64,000 nt of DNA. It comes from Daphnia carinata (taxonomy: Eukaryota; Arthropoda; Branchiopoda; Diplostraca; Daphniidae). A program made the translations under genes and the position numbers. Position 1 is the first letter of the stretch. Each line of letters opens with the position of its first letter. A model generated the notes under the pieces. That model was not told the origin of the DNA and searched no databases. It saw only the letters and a program-made list of their open reading frames with translations. The DNA lies in the NCBI RefSeq assembly GCF_022539665.2, contig NC_081332.1, forward strand, positions 5,037,803 to 5,101,802. Reading direction: 5' to 3'. Of this stretch, positions 1 through 14,222 are shown piece after piece.

Positions 1-413
1 AAATGTATTTTAAAAAAGTAAAAAAAAAAAATTAATTTCTATGTTTCTATTATATTACTACACACATACAGGTGTTTGCGTGTCACACTGTTACTTCTAT
101 AGGTCAATCATCTCTTACGTTGTTTCATTTGATCTGTCTCCTTATTGCCACGTCTCCCCACTATTTGTACATATTACAAGAAACACACACGTTCGCTGCA
201 ATACAATCTAGGGAAAAACAGCAAAATGAATACAATGTCTAGACAAGAGAGAAAAATCTATATACTACAGGAGAGACGTAGATTCAATTCAGGTCTAGAA
301 AAAAAAAAGTGGAAAGTCTTGTCAAAACATTCGCTCCATCTCTCTGGCGCAGACTCTTCACATTTCAATTGTTATGTTTCAAGCACTTTTCAAGGAGCGT
401 GCGAGGGCGTGCC

Positions 414-427
414 GTTACCATGGTAAC
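414..427. promoter_or_regulatory. Perfect palindromic RFX X-box
   Basis: The 14-mer GTTACCATGGTAAC is a perfect inverted repeat and matches the RFX/DAF-19 X-box consensus GTNRCC-N2-RGYAAC. Such sites usually lie within a few hundred bases upstream of cilium genes. The nearest gene inside the window (GNB1L, minus strand) ends at 686 with its 3' end facing the site, so the target is more likely a gene to the left of the window. The rest of 1-685 shows no coding sequence that I trust. Confidence 0.5.
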
Positions 428-685
428 GTGAACCCCAGTCCCGACGACCGAATTTCCCGTCATCTTTCGGCTCGCTTGATAATTTCCAACCTTTTTATAT
501 ATATAAATTTTTTTCTCTTTTTTATTTTCTTCATTTATTTTAGAGAACATCGCAACCCTCCTCCTTTATTCCCCTTTCAAAAGCTCGCGGCATCAATGCA
601 GAGTCACACACTTGATTAGAATACAAAGGAAGTGTAAGAGACAGAAGAACTTGCCTTTCAAGGGTTTTGGTGGCCTCCTACGTCA

Positions 686-1672
686 CTAGCTGCTATAGAC
701 ATCCCAGAGAGATATCAGGGCATCGCTACCTCCGGCAGCCAACAAACCGCTGCCAGGGCCCGCGATGAAGACCAAGCTGTTGACGGCCTCCTCGTGAATC
801 TGGAGGACACAAAGCTTTTTATGAGTTCGGGCACTGAAGAAGCGTATTCGCTTGTCCCAGCCGGCTGTGGCGTAGACACGAGAGTCGGATAGGCGGAGCG
901 CGATGGCGTTCAGACCCGGATTGGTCAACTCGATCGATTTGAGCTCTGTTAGGTTGTCTGCGTTGAAGATGTAAAGAGTTTCGCATGAAGTTCCTAATAG
1001 AAGTTCATTACGATGGGCATGATGCCCTAGGCAGGTTGGCATGCTCTTGACTCTTGTTCGATGGAGTACGATGTTCTCGTTCCAAATGCAAATGCAACCA
1101 CTTTCGTAGGCGGTTGCTATTTTACTCCGTTGCTCCAACAATTTAATGACCATTAGAGCCCCTTCACCATCATCTATTTTCAGCGTGCTCGTTCGTTCAA
1201 GAGACGATGTATGGTTAATGCTGAAAATATGAACAGAGTTTTTCTCTGCAGGGATGGCTATGATATTTGTCCACAGGTCACACTTGCAGAACCCTTCATG
1301 GTTGACAAGCAAATGATAAACTGCTATTTCTTTTTCATTCCATACAATTATAGATTCATGTCTTGCTTGAGAAATTATGTATCCAGGTCTGTCATCCAAA
1401 GCTCCAAGCCATACGATTGACCCACTGTGAGCTTGCCAGGTCTTGAATGATCGATATACCTGAAACATGTGTTTCAACTGGTATTTTAAATGTCCATGTG
1501 CATTTGCTTACAAAAGATCTACATTCAAATTCCAAATACTTATGACTCCATTATTCGATCCACTAACGAGCGTTTCTTCACCTCCTTCCTTCATCCGAAA
1601 CGTAGCTAAAGCAGTGACTTGTCCACTTTGGTTGTGCAGAATGTGGGTTGGATCTGGTGGTGTTTGAGCCAT
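686..1672 (-). CDS. GNB1L: GNB1L-like WD40 repeat protein
   Basis: Model of two exons: 1672-1523 and 1459-686 (about 307 residues; human GNB1L is about 327). The protein is a run of WD40 blades with no other domain. Visible blade signatures include GVISIWNLN, SIIVWN, CICIWNEN, RIRFFSARTHKKL and a last blade ending ALISLWDVYSS. GNB1L is a G-beta-like protein reported to help stabilise PIKK kinases through TTT/HSP90; that role is family knowledge. The single 63-bp intron needs the donor AAT|GTAGAT, because the stronger-looking GTAAGC eleven bases downstream gives the wrong phase. The gene is head-to-head with VBP1, with 268 bp between the two start codons. Confidence 0.85.
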
Positions 1673-1940
1673 CGATCTTATGACAGAATTAAGATTAACT
1701 TCAACGATAGGGTGTGATATACTTAAACTACTGACCTTAGAAGGTATTTATTTAGACTATGGAAAGTAGAAAGCGGTTTAATTACAACGTGTTTGTAAAG
1801 CATGCAGAACGAGAAAACTTTCAAAAGTCGTCGTCTTTTTTGGAAACTTCACGCCATCTATTGTTTATAGTTCAAGCTTGCATTTGTTACGTCTAGCAGC
1901 TGCAGACTAAAAAGAAGTCTTCTTCAAAAAATCTCCTAAA
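1673..1940. promoter_or_regulatory. Bidirectional promoter between GNB1L and VBP1
   Basis: The 268 bp between the divergent start codons must hold both promoters and both 5' UTRs. I see no clear TATA box. This is inferred from arrangement only. Confidence 0.55.
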
Positions 1941-2766
1941 ATGGCCTCGACTGCAGCATGTGAATCTATCGAAGATAGTCTGAAATTATCTGGTAAAAAG
2001 TCTTTCGCAGGCATTCCTGAAGCGACATTTGTGGTAAGTAACCCTCTACCAGTTACAGTGTTCAGTTTTATTTCCGGAAGTACATTATTACTTCGTGCCG
2101 GTGACAGGAAGATGTGGATGCTTACATGAAGGATCGTGAAGGGGTGGAGTCAATACTGCGACAGCTCGACGAACAACATGGTGAGTTATCCTATTATAGG
2201 TGTGTATGATTAAAATTTAACCATGTATTCCTTAGGAAAGTATAAATTTATGGAGCTCAATCTTCTTGCCCGCAAAAAGAAGCTGAAGAGCCAAATTCCA
2301 GACATCCAAAAATCACTCGACATGATCCAAGTCCTAGAAGCAAAAAAGAAAACTAATGAACAAATTGAAACTCACTTTCTGCTGTCAGATCTTCTGTATT
2401 CTAGAGCTATTATTGAACCAACAGACAAAGTCTGCTTGTGGCTAGGAGTATGAAACATTTAAACTATACAAGATATGTTGTATAAATTGTCTCTCATTCT
2501 AGGCTAATGTGATGTTGGAGTACACTTTAGAAGATGCCAAGGCTTTACTGGAGAAAAATCATGAAACAGCAAGGAAAAATCTTTCACAGGTGCATCATGA
2601 TCTTGATTTCCTAAGGTATTTAATCAATGTAGCTTAGCTTAAGTATTCCAATTTGTAAATGTTTTCTCCAATTTTTTGCAGGGATCAGATGACAACAACA
2701 GAGGTGAACATGGCTAGGCTTTACAATTGGGATGTCAAAAGAAGACAAGCCCTAAATGCAAAATAA
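1941..2766 (+). CDS. VBP1: Prefoldin subunit 3 (VHL-binding protein 1)
   Basis: Five exons: 1941-2033, 2108-2180, 2236-2447, 2503-2615, 2682-2766, all in phase, about 191 residues. The protein has the alpha-prefoldin layout: an N-terminal coiled coil (YKFMELNLLARKKKLKSQIP onward), a central beta segment (LLSDLLYSRAIIEPTDKVCL then WLGANVMLEYTLEDA), and a C-terminal coiled coil ending in NWDVKRRQALNAK. Known role: part of the hexameric prefoldin chaperone that delivers nascent actin and tubulin to CCT in the cytosol. The gene is tail-to-tail with MYCBP, with 167 bp between the stop codons. Confidence 0.93.
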
Positions 2767-2811
2767 TAATTATTTACAGCTAGCGTGAAAAGATCCACTT
2801 CAATTGTCCAC

Positions 2812-2817
2812 AATAAA
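2812..2817 (+). terminator. Poly(A) signal of VBP1
   Basis: AATAAA lies 46 bp after the VBP1 stop codon, in the short gap before the convergent MYCBP gene. Confidence 0.6.
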
Positions 2818-2933
2818 AACAAAAAACCAACTCAGTGTGAAGTTTTTATTCAATAATGAACATGAAATTACATAATAAATGAGTGTTTAATGTCAAGGCA
2901 CAAAAGGTAGTGATTTGACAGATGAAAATGGTC

Positions 2934-3402
2934 TCAGTTAATCTGTTCATCCTGATCTGGTGCACTTTGTTCAGAAGGTTCCTCCTTGCTTAAGCTCTCC
3001 ACAGCCAAGTATTTTTGAAGTTCAGCAGTGAGTCTTTGATTCTCCTCCCTATTAGTAAAAGTACAATTGTTCATTTGGTTTTATGCAAAGCTGAAAAACA
3101 TGTACTTACTTTAACATCTCAGCTTGTCTCCGAGCAAAATGCAATTCAGTCCTCATGGACTCCAGTTCAGCCTGGTCGGGATGTGCAACACTCAAATGTG
3201 TTTTTAGATACCTAACATGTGGAAGCAATATTCTTACTGTACTGTAGAGTTTTGTTATACTACGCATTAAAACTCGTGGTTACATCAATGCGTCGTTGGG
3301 TTTCTCCGGCTCTTCATACAATCCCACCAAGACTTTGGTCAAGGCGTCCATAACACCTGCCTTCTCCAAATAACGGCGAAATTCGTCACGTTTACTCTCC
3401 AT
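2934..3402 (-). CDS. MYCBP: c-Myc-binding protein (AMY-1)
   Basis: Three exons on the minus strand: 3402-3284, 3211-3110, 3048-2934 (336 nt, 111 residues). The N-terminus FRRYLEKAGVMDALTKVLV followed by LYEEPEKPNDAL is very close to vertebrate MYCBP. The second half (HPDQAELESMRTELHFARRQ) is a predicted coiled coil and the tail is acidic (SKEEPSEQSAPDQDEQ). MYCBP binds c-Myc and AKAPs and is also found in cilia and sperm; this is family knowledge. Introns are 72 and 61 bp. The length matches the family (about 103 residues in human). Confidence 0.93.
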
Positions 3403-4339
3403 TCCTCAATCAGTTGGTTTTTGAAAATCGTATAAAACGGTTAATCGGAAAGTGTGATTTAAAAAGAAATCAACGAGAAATTTAGAAAACAATTCCCGAA
3501 AGGGGTACAAAAATACGAAACACGTCAGTAGGCAATGGTCTTTGCCGAATTTTCAAAGGGGAAAGAGCAATTGTGTAAATGATCGATAACATTAACAATC
3601 GATTTCCTCAGTAGCCCTTGCCTCTCTGACGCGTGCATGATAAACAAATTTAAATATTATGATGTGAGTTACTCCCGTTGGCCGTTTTACTTTCAATCAT
3701 GGCGTAAGAAATTTAAAAGAATTTCAATTTTAGAATATTTAAGTTGCAATCTATCAAATTCATCGTGAGTTGCTCTGGTGGCACGATTTCAAAGTAGCCA
3801 CTGCTTGCGGCATAATATTCACCAAATATCAAGCGAAAGCAGGAAATACAGCCAATACGTACCCCAACCATATTTGAACCGTTACATTTAAATGCCTGGA
3901 CAACCTCCGCTGTTCAAATATGGAAACGAAAGTCAAGGTTGGGATTAGAAGGGCAAATCGTATAAAAAGATGTAAATGATATACTGGATGTAGATCCGTG
4001 TATTGTTCTTCTTGCACTTGTAACACTGCCCAGATTGCAAAAGATGCGTTGTTGCACGCATCGCAGCTGTCAAGAGAGTGTGTAGAAAGCAGAGGCGAGA
4101 ACAAAACGGAAAACAAAATATGACCCCTTTTCCTAATGATAATGAACAAAAAACAAGTCGTCACCGGGATTGGACTGACGTTTTATCCCCACACTTTTTG
4201 GTTTGAAGAAAAAAATTAACAAAATGATTTGTGAACTCTTCTGCTTTGAATTTTTTTTGCTGGTTATTGCTCCACTATAAAAAAGCTATGTTCATCCTCA
4301 AACATATTGCATGTTAGACCAAAAAAGGGTCTTAATAGC
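3403..4339. other. Intergenic, MYCBP to GDH 3' end
   Basis: AT-rich DNA that should contain the MYCBP promoter (near 3403-3700) and the GDH 3' UTR (just below 4340). A 111-codon minus-strand open frame at 3829-4164 has no recognisable protein features and I treat it as chance. Confidence 0.5.
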
Positions 4340-7397
<3,058 letters not shown>

Positions 7398-7402
7398 GTT
7401 CC

Positions 7403-7468
7403 CTGAAACAATGATATTCTTCGTAAACAAACCTTAATACGAGAAAGAAAACGAAAATGGAATCTCAC
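7403..7468 (-). other. Probable intron in the GDH 5' UTR
   Basis: On the minus strand GG|GTGAGA at 7468 and TTTCAG|GG at 7403 flank a 66-bp segment that ends six bases before the GDH ATG. Size and signals match the coding introns of this window, so the GDH 5' UTR exon probably starts above 7470, near 7500-7570. Confidence 0.55.
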
Positions 7469-7472
7469 CCAA

Positions 7473-7896
7473 GTTCTTCAGCTGTGTTCGCCGAGTAGCA
7501 ATCACGACACGACCGTCGGAAGTAGTGCAGGGATGCGTTCAGGCTAACAGCTGGTTATAAAGCCTCTGCTTATGGTTTTGGGTACGTACAACTAAGTGAA
7601 AGGGTGGCAAATTTTAACTCCAGATGGCACCACTTTGTGCGATCTAAAAACTTGGCATGGCTTTTGAAGATTTTTCTATTCAGTGTTATCTTATCTTATC
7701 GGTTTTCATTTCATAAAATAAACTTCGGATGGCAATGAAATGTCTAGGGCGACACTGATATAGAATGTATTCAACTAGTTTGGGTAATATTTTTTGCTTC
7801 CTTTTCACGTTCAAGCTGTGCGGAGAACATCAGTATAAATCAAGCTTGAGTGGCACAACTATTTGTACCGGACAGTAACAAAATTGTACACGCCTT
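7473..7896. promoter_or_regulatory. Intergenic: GDH promoter and SDR 3' UTR
   Basis: About 420 bp between the GDH 5' end and the stop codon of the SDR gene, both on the minus strand. It should hold the GDH promoter (around 7500-7600) and the SDR polyadenylation site. No specific element is convincing. Confidence 0.4.
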
Positions 7897-9033
7897 TTAT
7901 GATTTTTGCTGTGTAGGTCGCATCAGTATATCATGGACCTAAGAACATGTTATGCAATATCTCTTTTAACATGCCGCACTATTTGGAAAACAGCTGCATG
8001 CTCTTACCTGAACGTGGGGCGGTGTACTTAAGATATAGACTACTGAATCAGCTACATCTACCGATTCAATAGGCTTCATCGTCGTAAAAAGGTCTGTGAC
8101 GCTTTGGGCATTACTACTAGTGCTATGCAAAGCATTATCGAAAAAATCTGTTTTCACGAATCCTGGACTGATAGCCTAACGAATTCAATAATAGCACTCG
8201 TTAAACGATTTGTGCTGCATTACAAAACAATTTTTAGGTGGCATACCGCGACTCGGATATTGCTTTTAAGTTCTCTTAGCTCTTGTCTATGACCTTCCGT
8301 CAGAGACCGAACGCAAAATTTAGTGGCGCTGTAAAAATGATTCCCTGGACTAATTGGTACCCGATGGCCTGAAAGACTATGAACCGATATTAAGTTTTGT
8401 ATAGTAAGTTAACTCAAACTACGTGGACTTGAATACCTGCTGATGTGAATAATTTGACCATCATCCACTCCACGTTCGCGCATGGAACTCACGGCTTCCT
8501 TGGTGCAAAGGCATAAAGCAATGACATTGACGTCAAGCATAGACTTCCATGCTGAAACCGTAGCCTCTGGGTACATAATGAAAAATAACGACATGAATTT
8601 AAAAAAAAAATAGAAAGGAAAAAAAATTTATATTTCCAACAAACCAGGGCCAAGAAGCGTGCCGTAATCTCCGAATCCAGCATTATTGATACATACATCG
8701 ACGCCCCCTACATTGCTTTTGATCCATCCAAACAGAGCCAATATCTCTTCTTCTTTGGACAGATCACACTGATATGCATGAAGCTTTCCTTTTGCTGATT
8801 CTAGTTCTTCACCCAACTGAATTGAATTATTTATCAAAAGAAAACAACATGATGAAAGATACTGGGCATGGATAGTCACTGCTGGAGGGCTTGTTTACCT
8901 TTCGAATTTTCTCAACATTCCTGGCGCATCCCACAACAACAAGCCCACATTCAACAAGTTTTCGGCAAATAGCAGCCCCAATGCCAGCACTAGCTCCAGT
9001 TACAAGAGCAACCCGTCCAACCCAGCGATCCAT
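7897..9033 (-). CDS. Short-chain dehydrogenase/reductase, DHRS11-like
   Basis: Six exons: 9033-8899, 8816-8645, 8566-8437, 8376-8247, 8175-8008, 7938-7897; 777 nt, 258 residues, the usual length for classical SDRs. Rossmann motif TGASAGIGAAI (TGxxxGIG) is near residue 12, the Asp of CDLSKEEE follows, NNAGFGDYG is the NNAG motif, and the active site reads HISSLSGH...FYSATKF, giving Ser and the YxxxK pair. The motif ISPGFVKTDFF follows. Arg after the first strand (GCARNVEKI) suggests NADP(H). Family members include DHRS11 and insect farnesol or JH-related dehydrogenases; the substrate cannot be read from sequence. The exon at 8376 must use the acceptor CATAG|TCTTTC; the nearby TTTCAG gives a stop. 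Confidence 0.9.
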
Positions 9034-9573
9034 CTTTAGAAGAAGACTACATTACTTGGACATTCGGGTTAACAGACATAACAAAAATACATTGCAAAAG
9101 CTATGTAAAAAAGGGTTAGTTTAGTTCTTACTGGCTTTTAGAAGTGCTACTTTTTTCCGGGAAACTTAATTTAGTCTTGGCTGTCCACACGTGTTGCTGG
9201 TTAATGATTATCAGATTTAGATGTGTTGCTATGGGAGACAACTGCCGACTGCAACGTTCGCCCGCGCTTATAGATAAAGCACCTGCTGTGTGATTCCACA
9301 CACACGTGCCGGTCGTATGAAATACAGTGATTTCAATATTTGCATCGTGAAAAATCTTAATTTTCAAAATTTTACGCATCATCTCTTTTTTATATAAAGT
9401 GTTTAGTATTAGGACACGAAATATAAAATATAAGACAATATTTGCTCTAAATGTGTTTAAATTATTCTTTTATTTTAAGCTCGAAAATTGGCAACAGAGT
9501 TTAGCAGACTTCAAATTGATACGTTAATAATTGTTTGGCTTTTATCAAGCCAGCGCAACATTGGTAATTTATT
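9034..9573. promoter_or_regulatory. Divergent promoter region, SDR and WD40 gene
   Basis: 540 bp between divergent start codons. Contains an imperfect X-box-like element (GTTGCTATGGGAGACAAC near 9222) but no perfect match. The part next to 9573 is very AT-rich. Confidence 0.4.
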
Positions 9574-11745
9574 ATGTCTGTGTTAAGTCCAACTGATAAA
9601 CTAATACGTAAACTCCGTAAAAAGCTACGTCAAATTGAAAATCTTGAATTCCTTGGGCGCTCAAATTTAAATGAAGAAGAACTTTTAAAGGTATACACGT
9701 TCCTATTATCATTAATGTCCTGATTTCAACTTACATTCTTACCACCAAAGGTCAAACAAAAAAATGCCACTAGAATTGAGCTTGCCAAACTTTTAAAACA
9801 AGGTGGGGAAGGCTGTATGGCTTTTACACCTGAAATTGGTACTCATCTTCCCACAAGTAGCACTGATCAATCAGAGAGCACACCTACTACAATAATAACT
9901 CCAGAAAAGAAAAATAAACATGAGACCAAAAACAATCTTGAACCATTTCTTGTTTCTGAAGAGCAAGAAAAAGTAAATGCTGTAAAAAATCTTGAACGGG
10001 ACTTTGACACATCTGTCTTTATAGAGCCTTTACCATTGCCTGAAACCATGAAGCGTCCCACTCCTGAGTATATTAAAATTGTCAGAACCCTGTATTCATT
10101 AATATGAAAATATTTTCTTTAGGGAAGCGACACCTTCATTGAGCCCTGAATCTTCAGCTGCCACTGGCACACAGACAAAGAGGCCTAAACCGGAGAATTC
10201 TACACTCAACAAACCTAGTGAAACCAAATCTAAAATGCACAATACTGCAGGAAAATCTCCTGTTCAAAAATCATGGCATGAAACTCTGTTCCTTCTAAAT
10301 ACTCTTGAATCCCACAATGATATTGTGAGTTGTGTTGATTTAGATGAGACCTACATCATCTCAGGAAGGTAATAGAATAATAGCAGTTATAAAATTAAAT
10401 TAAATTTTTAAATTATGGCCTTCCTCTCAGCCGAGATACCTTGGTACAAGTTTGGTGTGCTACAACCGGCTCTGCATTGGTGGACCTACGAGGACATACT
10501 AATACAGTTACTTGTGTTTCGCTGTTATCGGCCGAAGACTCAAAACGTTTGAATGCGGAGCTGTCTGGAAGTGTTAGTGAAGATACAGGTCCTCGATTGG
10601 CGCTTACAGGTTCCCTCGATTGCTGCATTAAGCTTTGGAACATAGAGAATGGGTCAGCCTTACGTTCCATCTACACATTCAGTGGAGTGACAGCCCTCTG
10701 CTATTCGCCTTCGCATTGTTGCTGCGTCGTAGGAAGTGAAGGAGGGAAATTGGAAACCTATACATTCCTCGAAGAAAACACAAATCCACGTTTTTCCATT
10801 AAAACTTTCGAGAATTCCGTGTCTCATATAAAGGTAGGCATGGTAATGGATTGGATAAAAATCGATTGCTAATTTAAAGAATTGCGTCTTTTTTTGTTTT
10901 GCTGTAGCTACAAAATGAAAACTTGATTTGCTCGTCCCTTGATGGATTCATTAGTGTATGGTCCATGAAGGGAGCTGAGTTGTGTCGGCTATTCCGGTCA
11001 GATGATCTCGTACCTGAAACTGGCCATGTGATCCGTTGTCGACCAGTCCTTAGCCTTGCTGTGAATTCAGCCCACCCAACAATTTTCTACGGGGATGAAG
11101 GGGCAACAGTTAAAATGTTAAACTGGAAAACTGGTAATTTCAAATTCAATGTGTTAGTTTTATAATGCTTTCTAATTTCTTTTTGTGGTACAGGATGCGT
11201 CAAAAAGCTCAGAAATCACGTTTACGATTTCGGGATAACGAATGCAATTTTTGCAACTAAATCATTCCTTTTCTCTTCGTCCATTAATCTTGACACTGGA
11301 ATTTCATCCATTAACATCCGTTCTTTACCCGAGTGTAATTACTTGGGCACGTTGAACGTTTCTGGCATTGAACGCATTTTTTGCCTAGCCGCAATAGAAG
11401 ACCAAAACGACAAATTTCTTCGATTGATTGTTGGCGGGACTCAGTTAATGTTGCTAGAAACAAGAAGAATAGGATGTCGTCGCTCTCCGAAGTAAGTTTA
11501 TAGAGCATGTAGAAAATGTCAATTTGAACAAGTTAAATGTTTCTCCTTATGTGCACAGGAAAGACAGTTTATTGAAGCCTCAGTTCCTCAATGAATTAAC
11601 TTTACCTGCTGGTGATTCTGAAGATGACTTTAGTAGTTCTTCAGAAGAAGAAATTGAAGAAGATGAGGATGAACGAGCTATCTCAGATGAGTCGGCTAAT
11701 GTAATTGACTCTAAACAGGGGAGCTCCTGGTGCACTATCCTCTGA
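9574..11745 (+). CDS. Unrecognised WD40 repeat protein with CaaX-like C-terminus
   Basis: Seven exons: 9574-9690, 9751-10067, 10123-10368, 10431-10833, 10908-11133, 11194-11491, 11559-11745; 1794 nt, 597 residues. Residues about 9-65 (KLIRKLRKKLRQIENLE, then ELLKVKQKNATRIELAKLLK) form a basic helix resembling the KxLRQIExL motif found in PYM and eIF2A C-termini. A low-complexity linker rich in Ser, Thr and Lys follows. From about residue 205 there are WD40 blades (ESHNDIVSCVD...ISGSRDTLVQVWC; GHTNTVTCVS...GSLDCCIKLWN; SSLDGFISVWS). The tail is acidic (FSSSSEEEIEEDEDER) and ends in CTIL. I do not recognise an ortholog with a named function. Confidence 0.8.
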
Positions 11746-12060
11746 TCGGTTATCTACTCGCGTATTTTGTTGTTCGTGGAACCTTATTAAGAATCAAATC
11801 TAAAGCTATAAATAATCCCATTAACCATTACGCAATACTTATTTGTATTTTTAACAAACAAAAAAATGAGAAATAAATTTAGCAAATTAACATTTGTTAA
11901 TTTAAAAAGTACGAATCTAATGTGATCGATTCACGCTTCACGAGCTCAAGCAAACAAATGGTAACAGGCAGTTGAAGCTCTCTTGATTGATGTTAAATGT
12001 CATGTTTCATTAATTGTTCTCTATCTTATCAGTTGGTCGTGCTGGGCGTAATGGTAACTA

Positions 12061-12737
12061 CTACAGGGACATCTCTGGGGATTGTTCCTGTGTTGCAAGT
12101 TCATTGCGATTTTTGGGTTCAATCCACTTAGCATCGTGAATGAGAATTGTATTCATTCCGACCGCAGCAGCGCCATAGATAAGGAAAAGTGAGTCCAGAG
12201 CTATGCGGCTACCTGGATATAAGGCAAGTGTTAGTAAATTTCAAAACGGTAATTTTTTTTTCTTGCCTATTTTTGCTTACAAATGGAATATCCCATATAG
12301 AAGGTTTCACCACAAGTGTAGCCGGAAGAAATTGTTTTTCCGTACAGGGTCATAGACCAGATGTAAAGTCCAATCATGATTAGCCCACTCATAGTTGATA
12401 AAATGGAAAACACCAGGACCATTACATTGTGCCTACATGTAACCGAGATAAACAAAACTCTTCCGCATTCTTATTATTCGGTTAAATTGCTTACCTTTTG
12501 ATGATGACAACTCCGGTCGTCATTACGAACATTCCTCCCCATAAGCCCGTAGCAGATGTATCCATTGGTAGTCCATACATCACGATGGTTGCATACTAAT
12601 GAATAAATTCAATTACATACATAAAGAAATAGATATCACTTACAAAAAAGTTTCATATGGCACCATACCTCGGTAATAATCATTGTGATTCCCAAAAGAA
12701 TATCGAAAATGCCAAAAACTTTCACTCGAGTTTCCAT
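12061..12737 (-). CDS. Small four-helix membrane protein, unrecognised
   Basis: Four exons: 12737-12669, 12595-12495, 12432-12281, 12212-12061; 474 nt, 157 residues. Four hydrophobic stretches are visible: FGIFDILLGITMIITEVYA, GLWGGMFVMTTGVVIIK, MVLVFSILSTMSGLIMIGLY and LDSLFLIYGAAAVGMNTI. Between helices 3 and 4 there is a longer loop with a Cys-containing segment (SSGYTCGETFYMGYSIC), and the tail is polar (NELATQEQSPEMSL). The layout resembles MS4A/tetraspan-like insect proteins, but I cannot name the family. It is tail-to-tail with the WD40 gene (315 bp). Confidence 0.75.
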
Positions 12738-14222
12738 TTTGATGGTACTTGCGGAATCGAAAGTCGAGATGGACTGAACTATAGACTAGAGGCTTTTTCA
12801 CCACATCATAACTGAGAGCTACCTATCATTTTTTAAGACGTTCGATAAAATTGATTTCCTGTCAACGTCACAGACGATTTAAAGTCTGCAGAAACTTATC
12901 TGTGGGTGATAAACAAACAGTATTTACTGACACTTTTGAACCTATAGTTATCCTATTATCAGGGTCAATCCTACCTCACCAGCCCTTCCTGCTTCTTATC
13001 TAGTTGAACTAAGGAAGCGATTACAGATTGACGGTTCTATATTCGAATGCTCCTCTTAGACAACCTGGCTTGTTCTGAAGCCAAGACAAGTAAAAAACAG
13101 GGGGATGACCTAGAATTTTAATTTTGAATTAATTTAACACCTAATGATGTAATTCTTAAAAACATAGTAGTTTCAAAATTAGTTACAAATAAAAACAGTG
13201 TGCATGTAAAGCCACACCAAGCACCAGATGCACACATCCCTCTGCTGATGTAAATGTGATTAGTTGTGCAGAATTTTCATACTGGATTCGGCAGCTTATT
13301 TCAGTGTAGCAATTTTATTCATTGCAATGAAAATTGTTGCGATCTGATTTAAATTAGGTATGTTGAGAAAATAAATTCCATTCAAGGAAAATTATTGTTT
13401 AGCTTGAATTCCAATTTGACACAAAGTAGTCTAATCTTAATGGATTTTAAAATGGAGGGTTCAGTTTCATACTACTGTGATTTCATTTGAAATTGGCTAT
13501 TCAGCGTTTCTTCCATGACAACCTCTGTACAGTTGTTCGTGTATCGTTGTCGTAAAAATGAGCCAGATACGTTTCCGCGTTCGATTTATTCAAGCAGCAT
13601 ACGGAATAGCTAACTTCAATAATCCAAGCATATTATTCTATGTTATAAAAGATAAGGAAAGAAGTAAACTTGCCCGGCCTATCCGGACCACCAGAAAAAA
13701 TGCATCAAACTGGCTGTTTTGACTTTCACATTATTTTATTTACTTTAAAACTCAATGAACACGAGGACATGGAACATCATAACAAATATTCCAATTCCCG
13801 CATAAAACTAAGATAGCAAATGATCCCAAAATTGGGAACCAAATGGTTGCGCTAACAGCATAGAAATAAAATGCGCGTTGTAGCTGAATTTCATAATTTT
13901 TACATTCATATTGCAAAAACATCAATTAGACTCACTGTTTCAAACTACAGCCTCATGTACCTTTTTTTGCGAAGAAATTTGTAAAAATTTCTTGCACGGT
14001 TACATGTTTTACAGTTACAGGCTCTCACATGTTCACAGGCTCCAGCTGCCGCCAGGCGCGCATGATCGGACAGCCTTTTTTTATGCTAATTTGCAGACGA
14101 TATAGAAAAGTTTTTTGGTTCATGTTTACATCTTAAACCGCGTTTTAGATCTCTGGCATCCAACAACAATCTAAGGCGCAGTTGGCAATCTTAACAAAAA
14201 ATATCAATAAAACTATAATAAC
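12738..14222. other. Intergenic between tetraspan gene and MMUT
   Basis: About 1.5 kb of AT-rich DNA between divergent genes. It should contain both promoters. I see no coding exon, no long repeat and no convincing core promoter element. Confidence 0.4.

Noticed and set aside
3829-4164. 111-codon minus-strand frame between MYCBP and GDH
   Set aside because: No family signature, no splice partners, in AT-rich intergenic DNA.
8376-8384. Acceptor TTTCAG|GCC for the fourth SDR exon
   Set aside because: Gives an in-frame stop; the upstream ATAG|TCTTTC acceptor restores the active-site exon.
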